Counted from the stretch's first letter, positions 17,674-27,673 are shown. The stretch: 64,000 bases of DNA from Methylomonas sp. AM2-LC (GCF_039904985.1 NZ_CP157005.1:4421501-4485500), one strand, 5' to 3'. Made by a program: numbers and translations. Notes: generated from the letters alone by a model not told the origin.

Positions 17674-18165
17674 TTATAGGAGTATTTTCACCCGATTATC
17701 TACCCTTGATTCCAGTAAATAGGCGTTAACATTTAAAGCGAACTCTTGCCACAATCCGGCTATCTCACGCCTAACTGTATTGACGTAGGCTCGATCAGGT
17801 TTGTGTTCGTCAGGGAAATTTGACAAAGCGCAGGAGGTTCTATGTTTATCGATAACAAATAGTAAAAATTCGTCCACAAATCCATCAAATATTTGCAGTA
17901 CCTCCGGAGTTAATTCTGAAACACCTCGACTAACCTGAGAATGGCTAGTATCAAAATTCAGGCAGATCAGTTCCAGCATCGCTTGTTCATAACTGTGTTC
18001 TATAACGCTCACCACGTTACGTTGAAAACAACCCAGCCATTGCTGCCGAGAGAGATCCGAGCTAAGCCGTTGTATGTATTGCTGCTTCATCGTTACTTTA
18101 ATAGCCGTAATAGTAAGCGAAAATTTTGCCAGCGAATGTGTATTTAGTTGTTGTGAGTTTGTCAT
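17674..18165 (-). CDS. hypothetical protein
   Basis: A 163-residue protein, predicted mostly helical, with no signal peptide or membrane segment. I do not recognise a family. The centre (SYEQAMLELICLNFDTSHSQ and LTPEVLQIFDGFVDEFLLFV) looks like ordinary folded protein, and the reading frame is free of alternatives on the other strand. Flanked by the hemerythrin-like gene 170 bp downstream; no operon evidence. Confidence 0.55.
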   Translation of the reverse strand: MTNSQQLNTHSLAKFSLTITAIKVTMKQQYIQRLSSDLSRQQWLGCFQRNVVSVIEHSYEQAMLELICLNFDTSHSQVSRGVSELTPEVLQIFDGFVDEFLLFVIDKHRTSCALSNFPDEHKPDRAYVNTVRREIAGLWQEFALNVNAYLLESRVDNRVKILL

Positions 18166-18534
18166 CGTTGCTTCAATTACCTATCTATGCCAATCGATAA
18201 TCTTCTGTAAATAGAGAAGATACTAAGTGACATTCAATAATGAGGCCAACTGGCTATAAATGAACTATTGCAGTCTATATTGGACGTATTAAGCAAAATT
18301 TAATGACTTTTAGACATCACTTTAGCTTTTTATCCGGCTAAAAATTGTTATGAATACAACAATGCAAGTAAAGAAAAGCTAAAAAAGTAAGTTATCTACA
18401 AATAAGTGAATCGCACACGCATCCCATCCCGTTAGTATGTAATGGTCAAACTGTTCATGATTGGACTCATTCACAACTAACGGGCTGAAAGTATTAATAC
18501 TATGTATCTAATTTAAATAACTAAATTTAATTAT
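18166..18534. other. noncoding region
   Basis: About 370 bp of AT-rich sequence between the hypothetical gene and the desaturase; I see no gene, repeat or strong terminator in it. Confidence 0.4.
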
Positions 18535-19704
18535 CTACACAATAACGGGTTTCAACATTGAAGTTTTACCAACCATAACATCCACTGCTTTCATCAGGCG
18601 CTTAAAAATCGATTGCTGACAATAGGGAATATTATGTTTTTTGCATAATGCTTGAACCTGCGGTTGCAGTTTTTGGTATTGGCTTAATGGCAAATCTGGC
18701 CACAAATGATGCTCAATTTGATAATTCAACCATCCGTAAAAAAAGTCGTTTAAATTAGATCCAGTTGGATAATTTACCGATCCCAAAATCTGGCGCAAAT
18801 AAAATTCTCCCCTGCTTTTGGATTTTTCATCAAACATCATTACATCATCTCCCGCATGATTTGGAATCATGACCAGAAAACTGTGCATATTGGTAAAAAT
18901 TTCTGCCAGAATAGAGTTGAGTAATACATTAACCGCCGCAAATGTTCCCAGAGGCAAGAACAGCAAGGGTAACAGCACAAAACGAAAAATGATATAAGGC
19001 AAGATACTTTGCAACCATAGTGACCGACCTTGCTGCGTGAAAGGGCTCCATGCACCAATACGTGTTGTGACTGGCCTAGGTTTACCCTGTTTTCGGGCGG
19101 CATTTAAACATAATTCTTTATGCGTACGTGGCGTGTAATAAATAATTTTCCAAATTCCGGAAAAAAATGCAACGATTACATAGCGTGTCCACATCGGCAG
19201 GCTAGACTGCCTTAGCCATTCCATATTGTGCTGAGCATTATTAGGATCAGTGATTTCGCCCAGACTATAATGATGTAATAAGTCGTGCTCATGATGCCAG
19301 CCAGCCAGTGTCATCCAATCAGGCCAATCTAAAAAACGTCGCCAACCCTGTGCAAAATTTTTGCTGGTGTAATTTTTGCCGACTTCTTCAACTTTGTCGT
19401 AACCTTTATGTACGATTGGATGCGCTACTTGCGTCCAGCGCGTGAAACTACCTTGGCTGATCAAAAGTGCCGAAATAGGATTAGGAATAATCCAGGCTGT
19501 AGCATATCCAATGGCCGAGCAAATTTTCCCCCAACGCTCCATTTTCTTTAAATGCAAGAAGTCTTCTGGGCCGATAGAGGCTAAAGCTTGCTGGTGAATT
19601 TGGGTTATGTCTCTGGCTAATTGCTCACGGTCTACTAACTGATAACTATTTAAACTCAAAACGGATTGCCTCTTTGTAATGCAAGGATAGGATGGTTTAT
19701 TCAC
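18535..19704 (-). CDS. membrane fatty acid desaturase
   Basis: A 389-residue di-iron acyl-lipid desaturase. The three histidine boxes are present: HPIVHK (about residue 93), HHEHDLLHH (about 137) and QIEHH (about 335). The third box has Gln in front as in delta-6-type front-end desaturases, but no cytochrome b5 domain is fused. Hydrophobic segments at about 65-85, 170-195 and 225-275 fit an inner-membrane enzyme. It probably adds a double bond to membrane phospholipid acyl chains; regiospecificity cannot be read from sequence alone. Monocistronic as far as visible. Confidence 0.88.
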   Translation of the reverse strand: MNKPSYPCITKRQSVLSLNSYQLVDREQLARDITQIHQQALASIGPEDFLHLKKMERWGKICSAIGYATAWIIPNPISALLISQGSFTRWTQVAHPIVHKGYDKVEEVGKNYTSKNFAQGWRRFLDWPDWMTLAGWHHEHDLLHHYSLGEITDPNNAQHNMEWLRQSSLPMWTRYVIVAFFSGIWKIIYYTPRTHKELCLNAARKQGKPRPVTTRIGAWSPFTQQGRSLWLQSILPYIIFRFVLLPLLFLPLGTFAAVNVLLNSILAEIFTNMHSFLVMIPNHAGDDVMMFDEKSKSRGEFYLRQILGSVNYPTGSNLNDFFYGWLNYQIEHHLWPDLPLSQYQKLQPQVQALCKKHNIPYCQQSIFKRLMKAVDVMVGKTSMLKPVIV

Positions 19705-19829
19705 TTATTTATTTTAAAAAAGTGGTGAATGCTACGCACTGAGAACGTAGAATTCTTTTGGGTCTTAAATCGCATAGACCTAAAGGTATATGTATCAACA
19801 TTGGGACAACAAGCAATGATTAATGGACA

Positions 19830-20966
19830 TCAACTCAGCGCAGAGTCCTGATATAGCAGTTGTATACTTTCAATTTCGAGGGCATTAGCATTTATTGCAG
19901 CTACACAGTCTACATCCAATTTACCTGCGTCTACCATTTTGTTAAGCTCGCTCCTTGCATGCTGGCTACTCCATACTTCTTTATAGGGGCGTTTGCTTGT
20001 TAACGCATCAAAAATATCGGCAACAGCAACGATTCTGGCTTCGATAGGAATCTCATTACCTTTTAATCCATTAGGATAACCAGAACCGTCCAGCAGTTCA
20101 TGATGATATTTGACAATATTGATCATAATCTTGGAATCTGAAAGATGCTGAAGTGCAAAATCGCCTAGAATTTTCTTTACTATTCCACAACCTTTTTCGA
20201 CATGCGATTGCATGATAATACGTTCATCCGCGTCTAATTTGCCTGGTTTAAGAAGTACATTATCAGGAATACCAATTTTTCCAATGTCATGTAGTGGTGC
20301 AAATAAGAATACATGCTCGATGAACTCATCATTCAGGTTATGGGTAGATGCAATAGTCTTTGCTATTATTCTGGAATATCGAGCCATCCGTTCCAGATGT
20401 GTACCCGTTTCAAAATCACGTAAATCTGCAAAATCCCTCGCCACTTTGGCAGAGGCTATTATTGATCGAACCGCAGCAAATTCGCTGCTGATACTCATAT
20501 TAATCAAACTGGCATATAACGTAAGATCTCGTTGTATCAGTTGGGAAAATGCAGCTTGTTCCATGGAATCGAAAAACACAAACCCCATAAATGCGCCATT
20601 ATCGTAAAGAGGTAAGGTAAAAGACGAGCGATATCCTTGCGTGATTAACCAGTTAGAATGTAAAGAATTTGATTTTATGGCTTCCTGAATTTCGTTTATT
20701 ACACGGGGCTCGCCACTAGTTGCCAGCTTAAGTAGCGATGGACTGTGTGAAAGGGTAAATTCATAACCAGTAATTGCTTCCCCTATACGGGTACTATTGA
20801 TGAATGTTTTAAGTTTATCTGTGGCGGGATCATAAATAGCCACGGCAATACGTGCAATGCAAGGAATTGCATCGAGGATTCGATCATGCATTATTGCTAG
20901 TCTTTCATTAAGCGTAGAGTGACTATCGAAAAGATTTGGAATAATTGTCTGTGGGACTGAAGACAT
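19830..20966 (-). CDS. GAF-HD-GYP domain protein
   Basis: A 378-residue cytoplasmic protein with an N-terminal GAF-like sensor (about 15-165) and an HD-GYP phosphodiesterase domain (about 180-365). HD-GYP motifs are TGTHLERMARYSRIIA, HDIGKIGIPDNVLLKPG, MQSHVEKG, HHELLDGSGYPNGL and VADIFDALTSKRPYK. The HD pair, GYP motif and remaining metal ligands all appear intact, so c-di-GMP hydrolysis is likely. It could tune the exopolysaccharide or MSHA-type pilus systems elsewhere in the window, but nothing links it to them directly. Confidence 0.9.
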   Translation of the reverse strand: MSSVPQTIIPNLFDSHSTLNERLAIMHDRILDAIPCIARIAVAIYDPATDKLKTFINSTRIGEAITGYEFTLSHSPSLLKLATSGEPRVINEIQEAIKSNSLHSNWLITQGYRSSFTLPLYDNGAFMGFVFFDSMEQAAFSQLIQRDLTLYASLINMSISSEFAAVRSIIASAKVARDFADLRDFETGTHLERMARYSRIIAKTIASTHNLNDEFIEHVFLFAPLHDIGKIGIPDNVLLKPGKLDADERIIMQSHVEKGCGIVKKILGDFALQHLSDSKIMINIVKYHHELLDGSGYPNGLKGNEIPIEARIVAVADIFDALTSKRPYKEVWSSQHARSELNKMVDAGKLDVDCVAAINANALEIESIQLLYQDSALS

Positions 20967-21118
20967 AATCTTTCCTTTGACATGCTGATGAATAACTCTG
21001 TACAGAGAGGGACGCTGACTGCCATTTTTTGGCGATATAATAGCATCTACTCAGCTATAAAACTGCTCAGGAATCGTTATTTTCAGAAAAAAGTTTAGGT
21101 TAATGCCAGACTTAAGCA

Positions 21119-21583
21119 TTATTTTAGCGGTGATAAGCACGGAATTACGATTAATATCCTCACAATTTTTAAGCTTTTCCCTATACAGCTATTCCGCCTA
21201 CATGGACTAGCTCCAAAAAGAAGGCCAAGCCGAAGTCGATACCTAGCAAACAAAACATAGAGCAGATCAAACAAGGTTTTTAAAACTGGCCAACGCGTAG
21301 GAGCAAAAATCCAGCCTAATCCAACTGCTTTATAACAAGCAACAAACACATCCACACCTTTGATGATGTATCCATCCGGATAAACACCATGAATTTCAGC
21401 CATTAATTCATCAAAAGTTTTACCATAATCTTCAGGTTTGAATTGGCTATCATTAATATCTTGAAACCCAAGCCGGCCAACTTTGTTTTTACTCCTAAGC
21501 CAATTAACTTCTATTCTGCAAATAGGACATTGCGCGTCGTAAAATAAAATAAACTCAGGCAACTTTTTCATTAAATAGGACAT
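21119..21583 (-). CDS. DCC-family thiol-disulfide oxidoreductase-like protein (DUF393)
   Basis: A 154-residue protein with the DCC signature near the start (FILFYDAQCPICRIEVNWL, a DxxCPxC thioredoxin-like active site) and the family's GVDVFVACYKAVGLGWIFAP segment. The C-terminal 30 residues after the usual RYRLRL end are hydrophobic and atypical, possibly a drifted tail. Start is ATG at 21583 or an in-frame ATG at 21571; neither has a good ribosome site. A MITE-like element begins 5 bp upstream of the first ATG and may have replaced the original leader. Confidence 0.75.
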   Translation of the reverse strand: MSYLMKKLPEFILFYDAQCPICRIEVNWLRSKNKVGRLGFQDINDSQFKPEDYGKTFDELMAEIHGVYPDGYIIKGVDVFVACYKAVGLGWIFAPTRWPVLKTLFDLLYVLFARYRLRLGLLFGASPCRRNSCIGKSLKIVRILIVIPCLSPLK

Positions 21584-22088
21584 TAAAAAGGGAACTTCGA
21601 AAAACCACCCTTCGACAAGCCTCTCCTGAGCAAAGTCTAAAGGCTCAGGGCGAACAGTGGCATTTATATATCAATAGTTTACTGTTCGTGCTGAGCCCGT
21701 CGAAGCACAAAAGCCAGGTTTTTCGAAGTTCCCTAAAAGTAAAAACTCATGAAAACAGAGATGCAAAATATTTAAGCTTCATAAATATTAAAAAGTGGTG
21801 CTTAAAATTTGTGCTTAGCTATCTCCCGACCTAAACATCAACTTTAGCAGCACCACTTGTAGCCTATAGATTTCACACCTCCAAAAACGTAGGTTTAACT
21901 CATTCTTAAGTAAAATAGCATGAGCTTATGATTAAATTAACCTGATATGTGCTTACAAAATTAAGCTTCATTACACCAATAAACTCATGTAAACAGCTTA
22001 CCGTGCATAAGCTATTAGTCAATGCAAACACACTTTAATTTGGGCGTTATCAGGCTTAAACAATTGGGTAACTAGTTCCGCCGAGCTT
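21584..22088. other. noncoding region with MITE-like element
   Basis: About 500 bp between the DCC gene and the aldolase. The first 150 bp are the repeat element described separately; nothing recognisable in the rest. Confidence 0.5.
21589..21734. repeat. MITE-like element, copy 1 (146 bp)
   Basis: The ends are 18-bp perfect inverted repeats: AGGGAACTTCGAAAAACC (21589-21606) and its complement at 21717-21734. The interior is largely self-complementary (GGCTCAGGGCGAACAGTG pairs with a CACTGTTCG/GAGCC-like right half). It is noncoding and recurs in degenerate form at 6683-6801, as expected for a nonautonomous mobile element or REP-like palindrome. Confidence 0.75.
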
Positions 22089-23126
22089 TTATAGATAATA
22101 TTTAATCATTTCTTTTAAAGGTATCGCTTTGATTTTGCTTGCATGTCCAGCAGAACCAAAAGCTTCGTATCGTGTTTGACAGAGCTGTTGCATTGCCTGT
22201 CTTGCGGCTTTGTATATTTTACGTGTATCCAAGTCTGAGGCATTTTCGGGTTGCGCCACATATTGACGTATTGCGCCTGTTGAAGCCATACGCAAATCGG
22301 TATCTATATTAATTTTACGAACACCGTATTTAATACCTTCCACAATCTCTTCAATCGGCACTCCATAGGTTTGACGAATATCGCCACCATAATCATTAAT
22401 GATTTTTAACCACTCTTGAGGAATTGAGCTAGATCCATGCATAACAAAATGGGTATTAGGTAAGCGTTGTTGCAAGGTTTTTAAGCGACTGATTACCAAA
22501 ACTTCGCCCGTGGGTGGTTTACTAAATTTATAAGCACCATGACTTGTACCGATAGCAACCGCTAAAGCATCAATGTTTGTTTGCTTTACAAATTCTACGG
22601 CTTCATCAGGATCGGTCAGCAAACAACTGGGCTGCAATTTTTCTGAAGCCGAATGACTAACTGTATCCAATTGTGTTTCTAAAGAACCCAGACAACCAAT
22701 TTCACCTTCCACTGAAACACCACAGGCATGTGCCATCTTAACTACACTAGTGGTTACATTCACATTGTATTCAAAAGCTGCAGGGGTTTTCATATCTTCT
22801 AATAAAGAACCATCCATCATAACCGAGCTGAAGCCCGATTGAATTGCTTGAGCACAGATAGAGGGTGCAGGTGCATGATCTCTATGCATGACGACGGGAA
22901 TATGAGGGTATTGCTCTACGGCAGCCAGAATCAAATGGCGTAAAAAAATCTCGCCAGCATAGTTATTTGCGCCCGCCGAACCTTGCATTATCACGGGACT
23001 ATTACACGCATCAGCAGCTTGCATGATAGCTTGTACCTGCTCCATATTGCTGATATTGAATGCAGGAATACCAAAACTATGCTCTGCTGCATAATCCAAT
23101 AGTTGCCGTAACGAAACTAAAGCCAT
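22089..23126 (-). CDS. fba: class II fructose-bisphosphate aldolase
   Basis: A 345-residue zinc-dependent aldolase that interconverts fructose-1,6-bisphosphate and the two triose phosphates; in methanotrophs it serves glycolysis and the ribulose monophosphate cycle. Visible motifs are PVVMHRDHAPAP (metal-binding His region), SVEGEIGCLGSLE, AVAIGTSHGAY, NTHFVMHGSSS and GVRKINIDTDLR. Length and sequence fit the CbbA/type A long form. A strong AGGAGG ribosome site precedes the ATG. No pathway gene is adjacent. Confidence 0.95.
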   Translation of the reverse strand: MALVSLRQLLDYAAEHSFGIPAFNISNMEQVQAIMQAADACNSPVIMQGSAGANNYAGEIFLRHLILAAVEQYPHIPVVMHRDHAPAPSICAQAIQSGFSSVMMDGSLLEDMKTPAAFEYNVNVTTSVVKMAHACGVSVEGEIGCLGSLETQLDTVSHSASEKLQPSCLLTDPDEAVEFVKQTNIDALAVAIGTSHGAYKFSKPPTGEVLVISRLKTLQQRLPNTHFVMHGSSSIPQEWLKIINDYGGDIRQTYGVPIEEIVEGIKYGVRKINIDTDLRMASTGAIRQYVAQPENASDLDTRKIYKAARQAMQQLCQTRYEAFGSAGHASKIKAIPLKEMIKYYL

Positions 23127-23658
23127 AATTATACCTCCTAAATATTCAAACTATTAACATCACTGTTCCATATTGAGCAATTACACCAGCCTTCGCTCAA
23201 GCTCTTATGAGTTGTATCGAAGAACTAAGGGCAAACGCTTTTTTTCATTATTGGCTGGCTAATCAAATAAATGTTCGTTTAACCTAAACGGCAAGCAATT
23301 TATCATTAATCTGGCAAACATGACTATTTCAACCTGTATCCTGAATAATAATCGTAGCAGTGAAACAGGATAAAAGCTTAAATTTTATAAACCTACAGAG
23401 CATTCCTCAATTTTTTGAAAATTACCACAGAAAAACTCTCTAATTTACTATCACTGATACAGCGTTAAGTAAATATTTTATTAACAAACAACATTAGCGT
23501 AAAAACTTAAGCCAATGATAATAAAAATAAATAAAAAAGTACGCCACAGCTGTCGTTTAAATACAACTTGAAATCTATATTTAACGTAGGACAATTGGAT
23601 AGCGTTTGGCGTTTATACGCCATTGACACTGAAATTTAACAGAACATAAGGAGGCACT
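23127..23658. other. noncoding region
   Basis: About 530 bp between divergent genes (fba and the tiny plus-strand gene). AT-rich; no gene or clear repeat. Promoters for both sides are expected here. Confidence 0.4.
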
Positions 23659-23805
23659 ATGAAAATTGCACTTTTCATGATAGCAGGGCTAACTATCGGC
23701 GCACTGATAACCATTTCAGCCTTCCAGCTATTGAAAATAGTTATTAAAGAAATGATCAATATGGTTTCTGAAGCTTGGTTTAGTCCTGAGCAACATTCTC
23801 ATTGA
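23659..23805 (+). CDS. small membrane protein, 48 residues
   Basis: A very short gene with a near-perfect ribosome site (AAGGAGG, 6 bases before ATG). The product begins MKIALFMIAGLTIGALITIS and has one hydrophobic helix at about residues 3-29 (ending FQLLKIV), then a short amphipathic tail ending QHSH. No family recognised. Isolated between two long noncoding stretches. The strong translation signal is the main support. Confidence 0.6.
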   Translation: MKIALFMIAGLTIGALITISAFQLLKIVIKEMINMVSEAWFSPEQHSH

Positions 23806-24427
23806 TCTTGCCTGAATCCGTTTATCTGGATACGCATACATTTTGGAGACAATAGCTCTAGTTTTGGCTGATTCGGCTATAGGATGAAGAAAAGAACATC
23901 TATGTTTTGTATGGTGCCTACTTAAAGGAAATCATTTAAATTTAATTTAGATTCGATTGTTGGGTTACTCTCTGTCGAGCTAACCCAACCACGGTTACAA
24001 ATTTTTCATAATCTATTGATTTAAGCAAACTATACACTTAAGCAAATGCCATTCTCCTCTGTTTGGTTTTTATGCGACTATGCTTTTATTGCCTACATCA
24101 GATTGAAAACAGCCTTTACTGTCATTCAGATGAAATCTGTTCAACACCCTAAATGATTGACGAATGAAGTGAACGAGATGTTTAATACTGCTGACAATGA
24201 CGATAAGAGTCGCCGTAAAAACATTAATAGTAACTATCAGTCGCGATCGACGCGCCTCCTGGCGTCGGCACATCCTTGCAGGCTTGCCTTCACGCTAAAT
24301 AATGATTATATAGTTTGAATAGCGTCTGCATTTCATATGCGTGTCTGTTTTGGCAATAACTACGTTATTGCTTTGATCGACAAATCTTAATAATTCAATC
24401 CGCAACTACTCTTAAGGAATTTAGCCG
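23806..24427. other. noncoding region
   Basis: About 620 bp with no supported gene. A minus-strand open frame at 24070-24273 has no ribosome site or family features and is not called. Confidence 0.4.
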
Positions 24428-25357
24428 TTGCTTTCATACCCCAACCACCATGACAACCCTTTCCCCTTTTTTTATGTGAATTCTGCCTTCACTGAGGAAC
24501 AGTGCGCTGCACTGGAGGGTTTATTTGTAGATGAGAGTGACTGGCAACATCGAGATGGTGCGTTTTATCGATGCTCTCTAAAGGACGTCACTGAGAGTAT
24601 TTCTGCATCATTTCAAACGGAAGTGCTTACTAGAATGCGCGAGTTAACAGGATTACCACTGGTAAATCGGATTGTGGTCACGGCTCAGCGAATGTTGCCT
24701 GGCCAGGTTATTGGTATACATAGTGACCGACCGCTATTGGGTTACGAGATTGCTAGACTGGTTGTGCAACTCAATAAGCAATGGCAAACGGAACACGGAG
24801 GTGTTCTGGAATTATTCTCATCCCCGCAAAGCGAAGTGGTTTTCAGCGTTAATCCTGAGTACAACAAGGCTTTTGGCTTTTTGCTTAACATCGATTCTTA
24901 CCATGGCGTCACGGAGGTTAGTCAGCCGAGACAAACAGTGGTATTCAATTTCTGGCATGCGGCCAATACTCCTGAACTTGCAGCCCACATACAAGCTTTG
25001 TTTGCCAATGTTCATTTCTCTGAGTTGCCAATTGCACTCAATTCTGTTGCCATAGCTGCAGAATTGAGCCTTTCCGAGGATATTACATTTCGTGCAGGCA
25101 CCGCTGCAATTGCGCTACAGCGCTGGGGCTATGATGAGCCTACCATTGTGGCTGGATACCAGTACAGTGCTGGTCTTTCTAGTGCCAACAATCACACCCC
25201 TGAAACCTATGCCGCAGTGCTACTGGCGGATTGGATTGCTTATTTGTATCGGGATTCGTTTGATCTGGCACGTTGGAAAATCTTACAACGTGAACTAGAA
25301 GGAATGGAAATGTTTACACGGCTGAAGCCCACTTGGCAGCTTTGTGTACCGACCTAG
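24428..25357 (+). CDS. 2OG-Fe(II) oxygenase with C-terminal extension
   Basis: A 309-residue protein. Residues about 1-185 form a prolyl-4-hydroxylase-like jelly roll: the iron motif is in GIHSDRPLLGYEIAR (HxD), the distal His is in SYHGVTEV, and RQTVVFNFW gives the 2OG-binding Arg. This resembles the 2OG oxygenases that hydroxylate amino acid side chains or peptides. Residues about 200-309 are a separate helical region with no family I know. Initiation is at a TTG with AAGGA ten bases upstream. It stands alone. Confidence 0.8.
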   Translation: MLSYPNHHDNPFPFFYVNSAFTEEQCAALEGLFVDESDWQHRDGAFYRCSLKDVTESISASFQTEVLTRMRELTGLPLVNRIVVTAQRMLPGQVIGIHSDRPLLGYEIARLVVQLNKQWQTEHGGVLELFSSPQSEVVFSVNPEYNKAFGFLLNIDSYHGVTEVSQPRQTVVFNFWHAANTPELAAHIQALFANVHFSELPIALNSVAIAAELSLSEDITFRAGTAAIALQRWGYDEPTIVAGYQYSAGLSSANNHTPETYAAVLLADWIAYLYRDSFDLARWKILQRELEGMEMFTRLKPTWQLCVPT

Positions 25358-26242
25358 AGTGTTTAAAAGCGAATTTATTTTAATATAATTCTTTAAATTC
25401 AAACTATTATGCTTTTAGAAAACCTTATATCTGACAAATTTCTGGTACCAACAATTTGTTGGATTGGCTTTTTGTTTGACGTCTTTCATGGATAAACTTT
25501 CTAATTTTTTCCACTGTGAGCATTGAGACCCAGCAACTGCACAAAAAACGTGATTGATACCGGTTATTCTCTTAATTTCTGACGCCGAAAGTGACTGCTA
25601 TAAACCTGTAACCACACGACGTACAGGCATGTTTGGCGCTCAATTTTCGCACACAAACACAGTTCCATATTTTAACCATGCTTGGTTTAGTTAAGGATTA
25701 CTGTGACCTAAATTACAATTCCGAATGAAAAATTTAACAGATTTACCGGAACCAAAAGATTAACCTTACACCACATCGGAAAACAGTACTTCCCAACAAA
25801 ATGATAGTACCAAGCCGGTGTAAACCGAATGTCCCTTATGATCGAAACCCAGTTTAATAAGTGACATTGAGTTTAGCTTTATTTTTAGAGTGAAATAGCA
25901 TTCGCTTTAGGCCTTAGCCTAATAGTCACATTATTCTGTGCTTTAGTTCCCGGCAGTGTGCCGTGGCGGGAGTTGTGAACATTAGGAGATTGTATTGGCT
26001 GTATACACATTAGGTGCCGATACTCTGTGCCAAAATTAACCGTTTGTAGGCTAGTTTTGGCATTTAATGAACTAGCGAATGCTCCATTTACGGCACAGGC
26101 AACAATTGACAACGTTTTTGTGAATCTGGGTGAGCTACGAACCACAAAACGCTATTGAGTCAATAATGGACCTTTTTTAAGCGCCAGAGTTGCTTGTATC
26201 GTCATTTAATAAATTAATTTACATTAATTGGAGACAATTACA
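25358..26242. other. noncoding region upstream of neprosin gene
   Basis: About 885 bp. No gene I can support, although 25885-26145 is open on the minus strand with a signal-like start (see rejected list). Possibly decayed sequence. Confidence 0.4.
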
Positions 26243-27673
26243 ATGTTAAAAAACTTTCGAAATACAAATGTCATATTGGGAGCGTTATTAGGAAGCATGG
26301 TATACATGCCCTCTAATGCTTACGCTGGGCAAGTGCCTTTTGGGCCTGTTTATACGCCTATTGACTCTTCTGCTACGGTGAATAATTCGACTATTGCCAT
26401 CCCTGGCAACAATATTGGTGATGCAAAAAATAACGCTAAAGCTTCTAATCCCACTGTCGTTCGTATGACTGATCCAGTGGAAATAGGTCGCGCTAATCAC
26501 TATTTAAAACATCGCCATGATCGATCAGATATTCGTCAATCACTAAAAACAGCAAGCGGGCGTATAATTGATTGCGTAGATGTCAATTCGCAACCAGCGG
26601 TCGTTAATAACCCCAGTCTTGCGGGTAGCCCAATACCGTTAGCGCCACACATAGCACAGCCAAAGGCCCATGTAACGCCAGCTGCAAGTATAGTTGAACC
26701 CTTACTCGACAATGAAGGCGTGCATGTTGCAGGCTGCCAGGATGGAACGGTGCCAATACTACAAGTAACTGCATCCGACTTGAGCCGATTTGCGACATTG
26801 GACGATTTTTTTGCCAAAGTGCCCTCCCACATTGGCAAAGCTGCACTCTTACCCAAAGCGGGTATTCAACCGCCCTATCACTGGGGCCCATCTAGCCAAC
26901 ACCAATATGCGCATGCCTATCGCAATGTAACGAATTGGGGTGCTAGTTCTACCATTAATGTATGGAATCCTTCTACGGAACTCAATAGCGAATTTAGCCT
27001 AAGTCAAATTTGGGTAGTGGGTGGTTCTGGAGCTGGCTTGCAAACATTGGAAGTTGGCACGCAAAAATACCGTGACTTGTATGGAGACTACAACCCGCAT
27101 TTATTCATCTACTCAACCAATGGAGGTTATGCATCGGGTACAGGCTGCTACAACAACACATGCGGTGACTTTGTTCAGGTTAGCTCTACCATATATCCTG
27201 GTGCAACCTTAGCATCGAGTACCTATAATGGCACTCAGTACGAATACACCATGCAATGGTTTAAGGATATGGATGGCGGTGCCTGGTGGCTGAATGTGCA
27301 AGGAACTTGGGTCGGTTATTATCCACGCGCCCGTTATAGTACTGCGGGGGTGGCCAATAGAGCTGCGGAAATCGATTTTGGCGGGGAAATCATCGACAAC
27401 CGCAATCTTGGGCTACATACCTCTACCGATATGGGCAGCGGACAGTTCCCTAGCGCGTGGTGGCAAAAAGCAGCTTATCAAAGACTAATAAAGTATAACT
27501 ACACAACCACCACAAATCCGAATACGGTTTGGAACACGCCTGCAACGGGGCTTACCGCAACGCGATCAGATGCTGCCTGTTATGACATTTCAGGTCCTTA
27601 CTATGGTGATCCAACTTGGGGATCATACTTTTTCTTTGGTGGACCAGGTTATGATTGGAATAACTGCCACTAA
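26243..27673 (+). CDS. secreted neprosin-family glutamic peptidase
   Basis: A 476-residue exported protein; ATG 26243 has GGAG nine bases upstream and is preferred to a TTG at 26228. The signal peptide ends SNAYA (about residue 28). A low-complexity N-terminal region with an activation-peptide-like character runs to about 210. The C-terminal neprosin (DUF239) domain spans about 215-425: INVWNPSTELNSEFSLSQIW, LYGDYNPHLFIYST, GCYNNTCGDFVQ, MDGGAWWLNVQG and MGSGQFPSAWW. The two Glu expected to be catalytic in plant neprosin correspond to E270 (LEVGTQ) and E382 (FGGEI), both conserved. Plant neprosin cleaves after Pro at acid pH; a like activity is inference. A Cys-containing, Gly/Tyr-rich tail follows. 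Confidence 0.88.
   Translation: MLKNFRNTNVILGALLGSMVYMPSNAYAGQVPFGPVYTPIDSSATVNNSTIAIPGNNIGDAKNNAKASNPTVVRMTDPVEIGRANHYLKHRHDRSDIRQSLKTASGRIIDCVDVNSQPAVVNNPSLAGSPIPLAPHIAQPKAHVTPAASIVEPLLDNEGVHVAGCQDGTVPILQVTASDLSRFATLDDFFAKVPSHIGKAALLPKAGIQPPYHWGPSSQHQYAHAYRNVTNWGASSTINVWNPSTELNSEFSLSQIWVVGGSGAGLQTLEVGTQKYRDLYGDYNPHLFIYSTNGGYASGTGCYNNTCGDFVQVSSTIYPGATLASSTYNGTQYEYTMQWFKDMDGGAWWLNVQGTWVGYYPRARYSTAGVANRAAEIDFGGEIIDNRNLGLHTSTDMGSGQFPSAWWQKAAYQRLIKYNYTTTTNPNTVWNTPATGLTATRSDAACYDISGPYYGDPTWGSYFFFGGPGYDWNNCH

Noticed and set aside
24070..24273. 67-residue minus-strand open frame
   Set aside because: No ribosome site, odd composition and no neighbours; treated as noncoding.
25885..26145. 86-residue minus-strand frame with a signal-like N-terminus
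   Set aside because: GTG start without ribosome site, unusual composition after residue 40, and no recognisable domain; could be a relic but not supportable.
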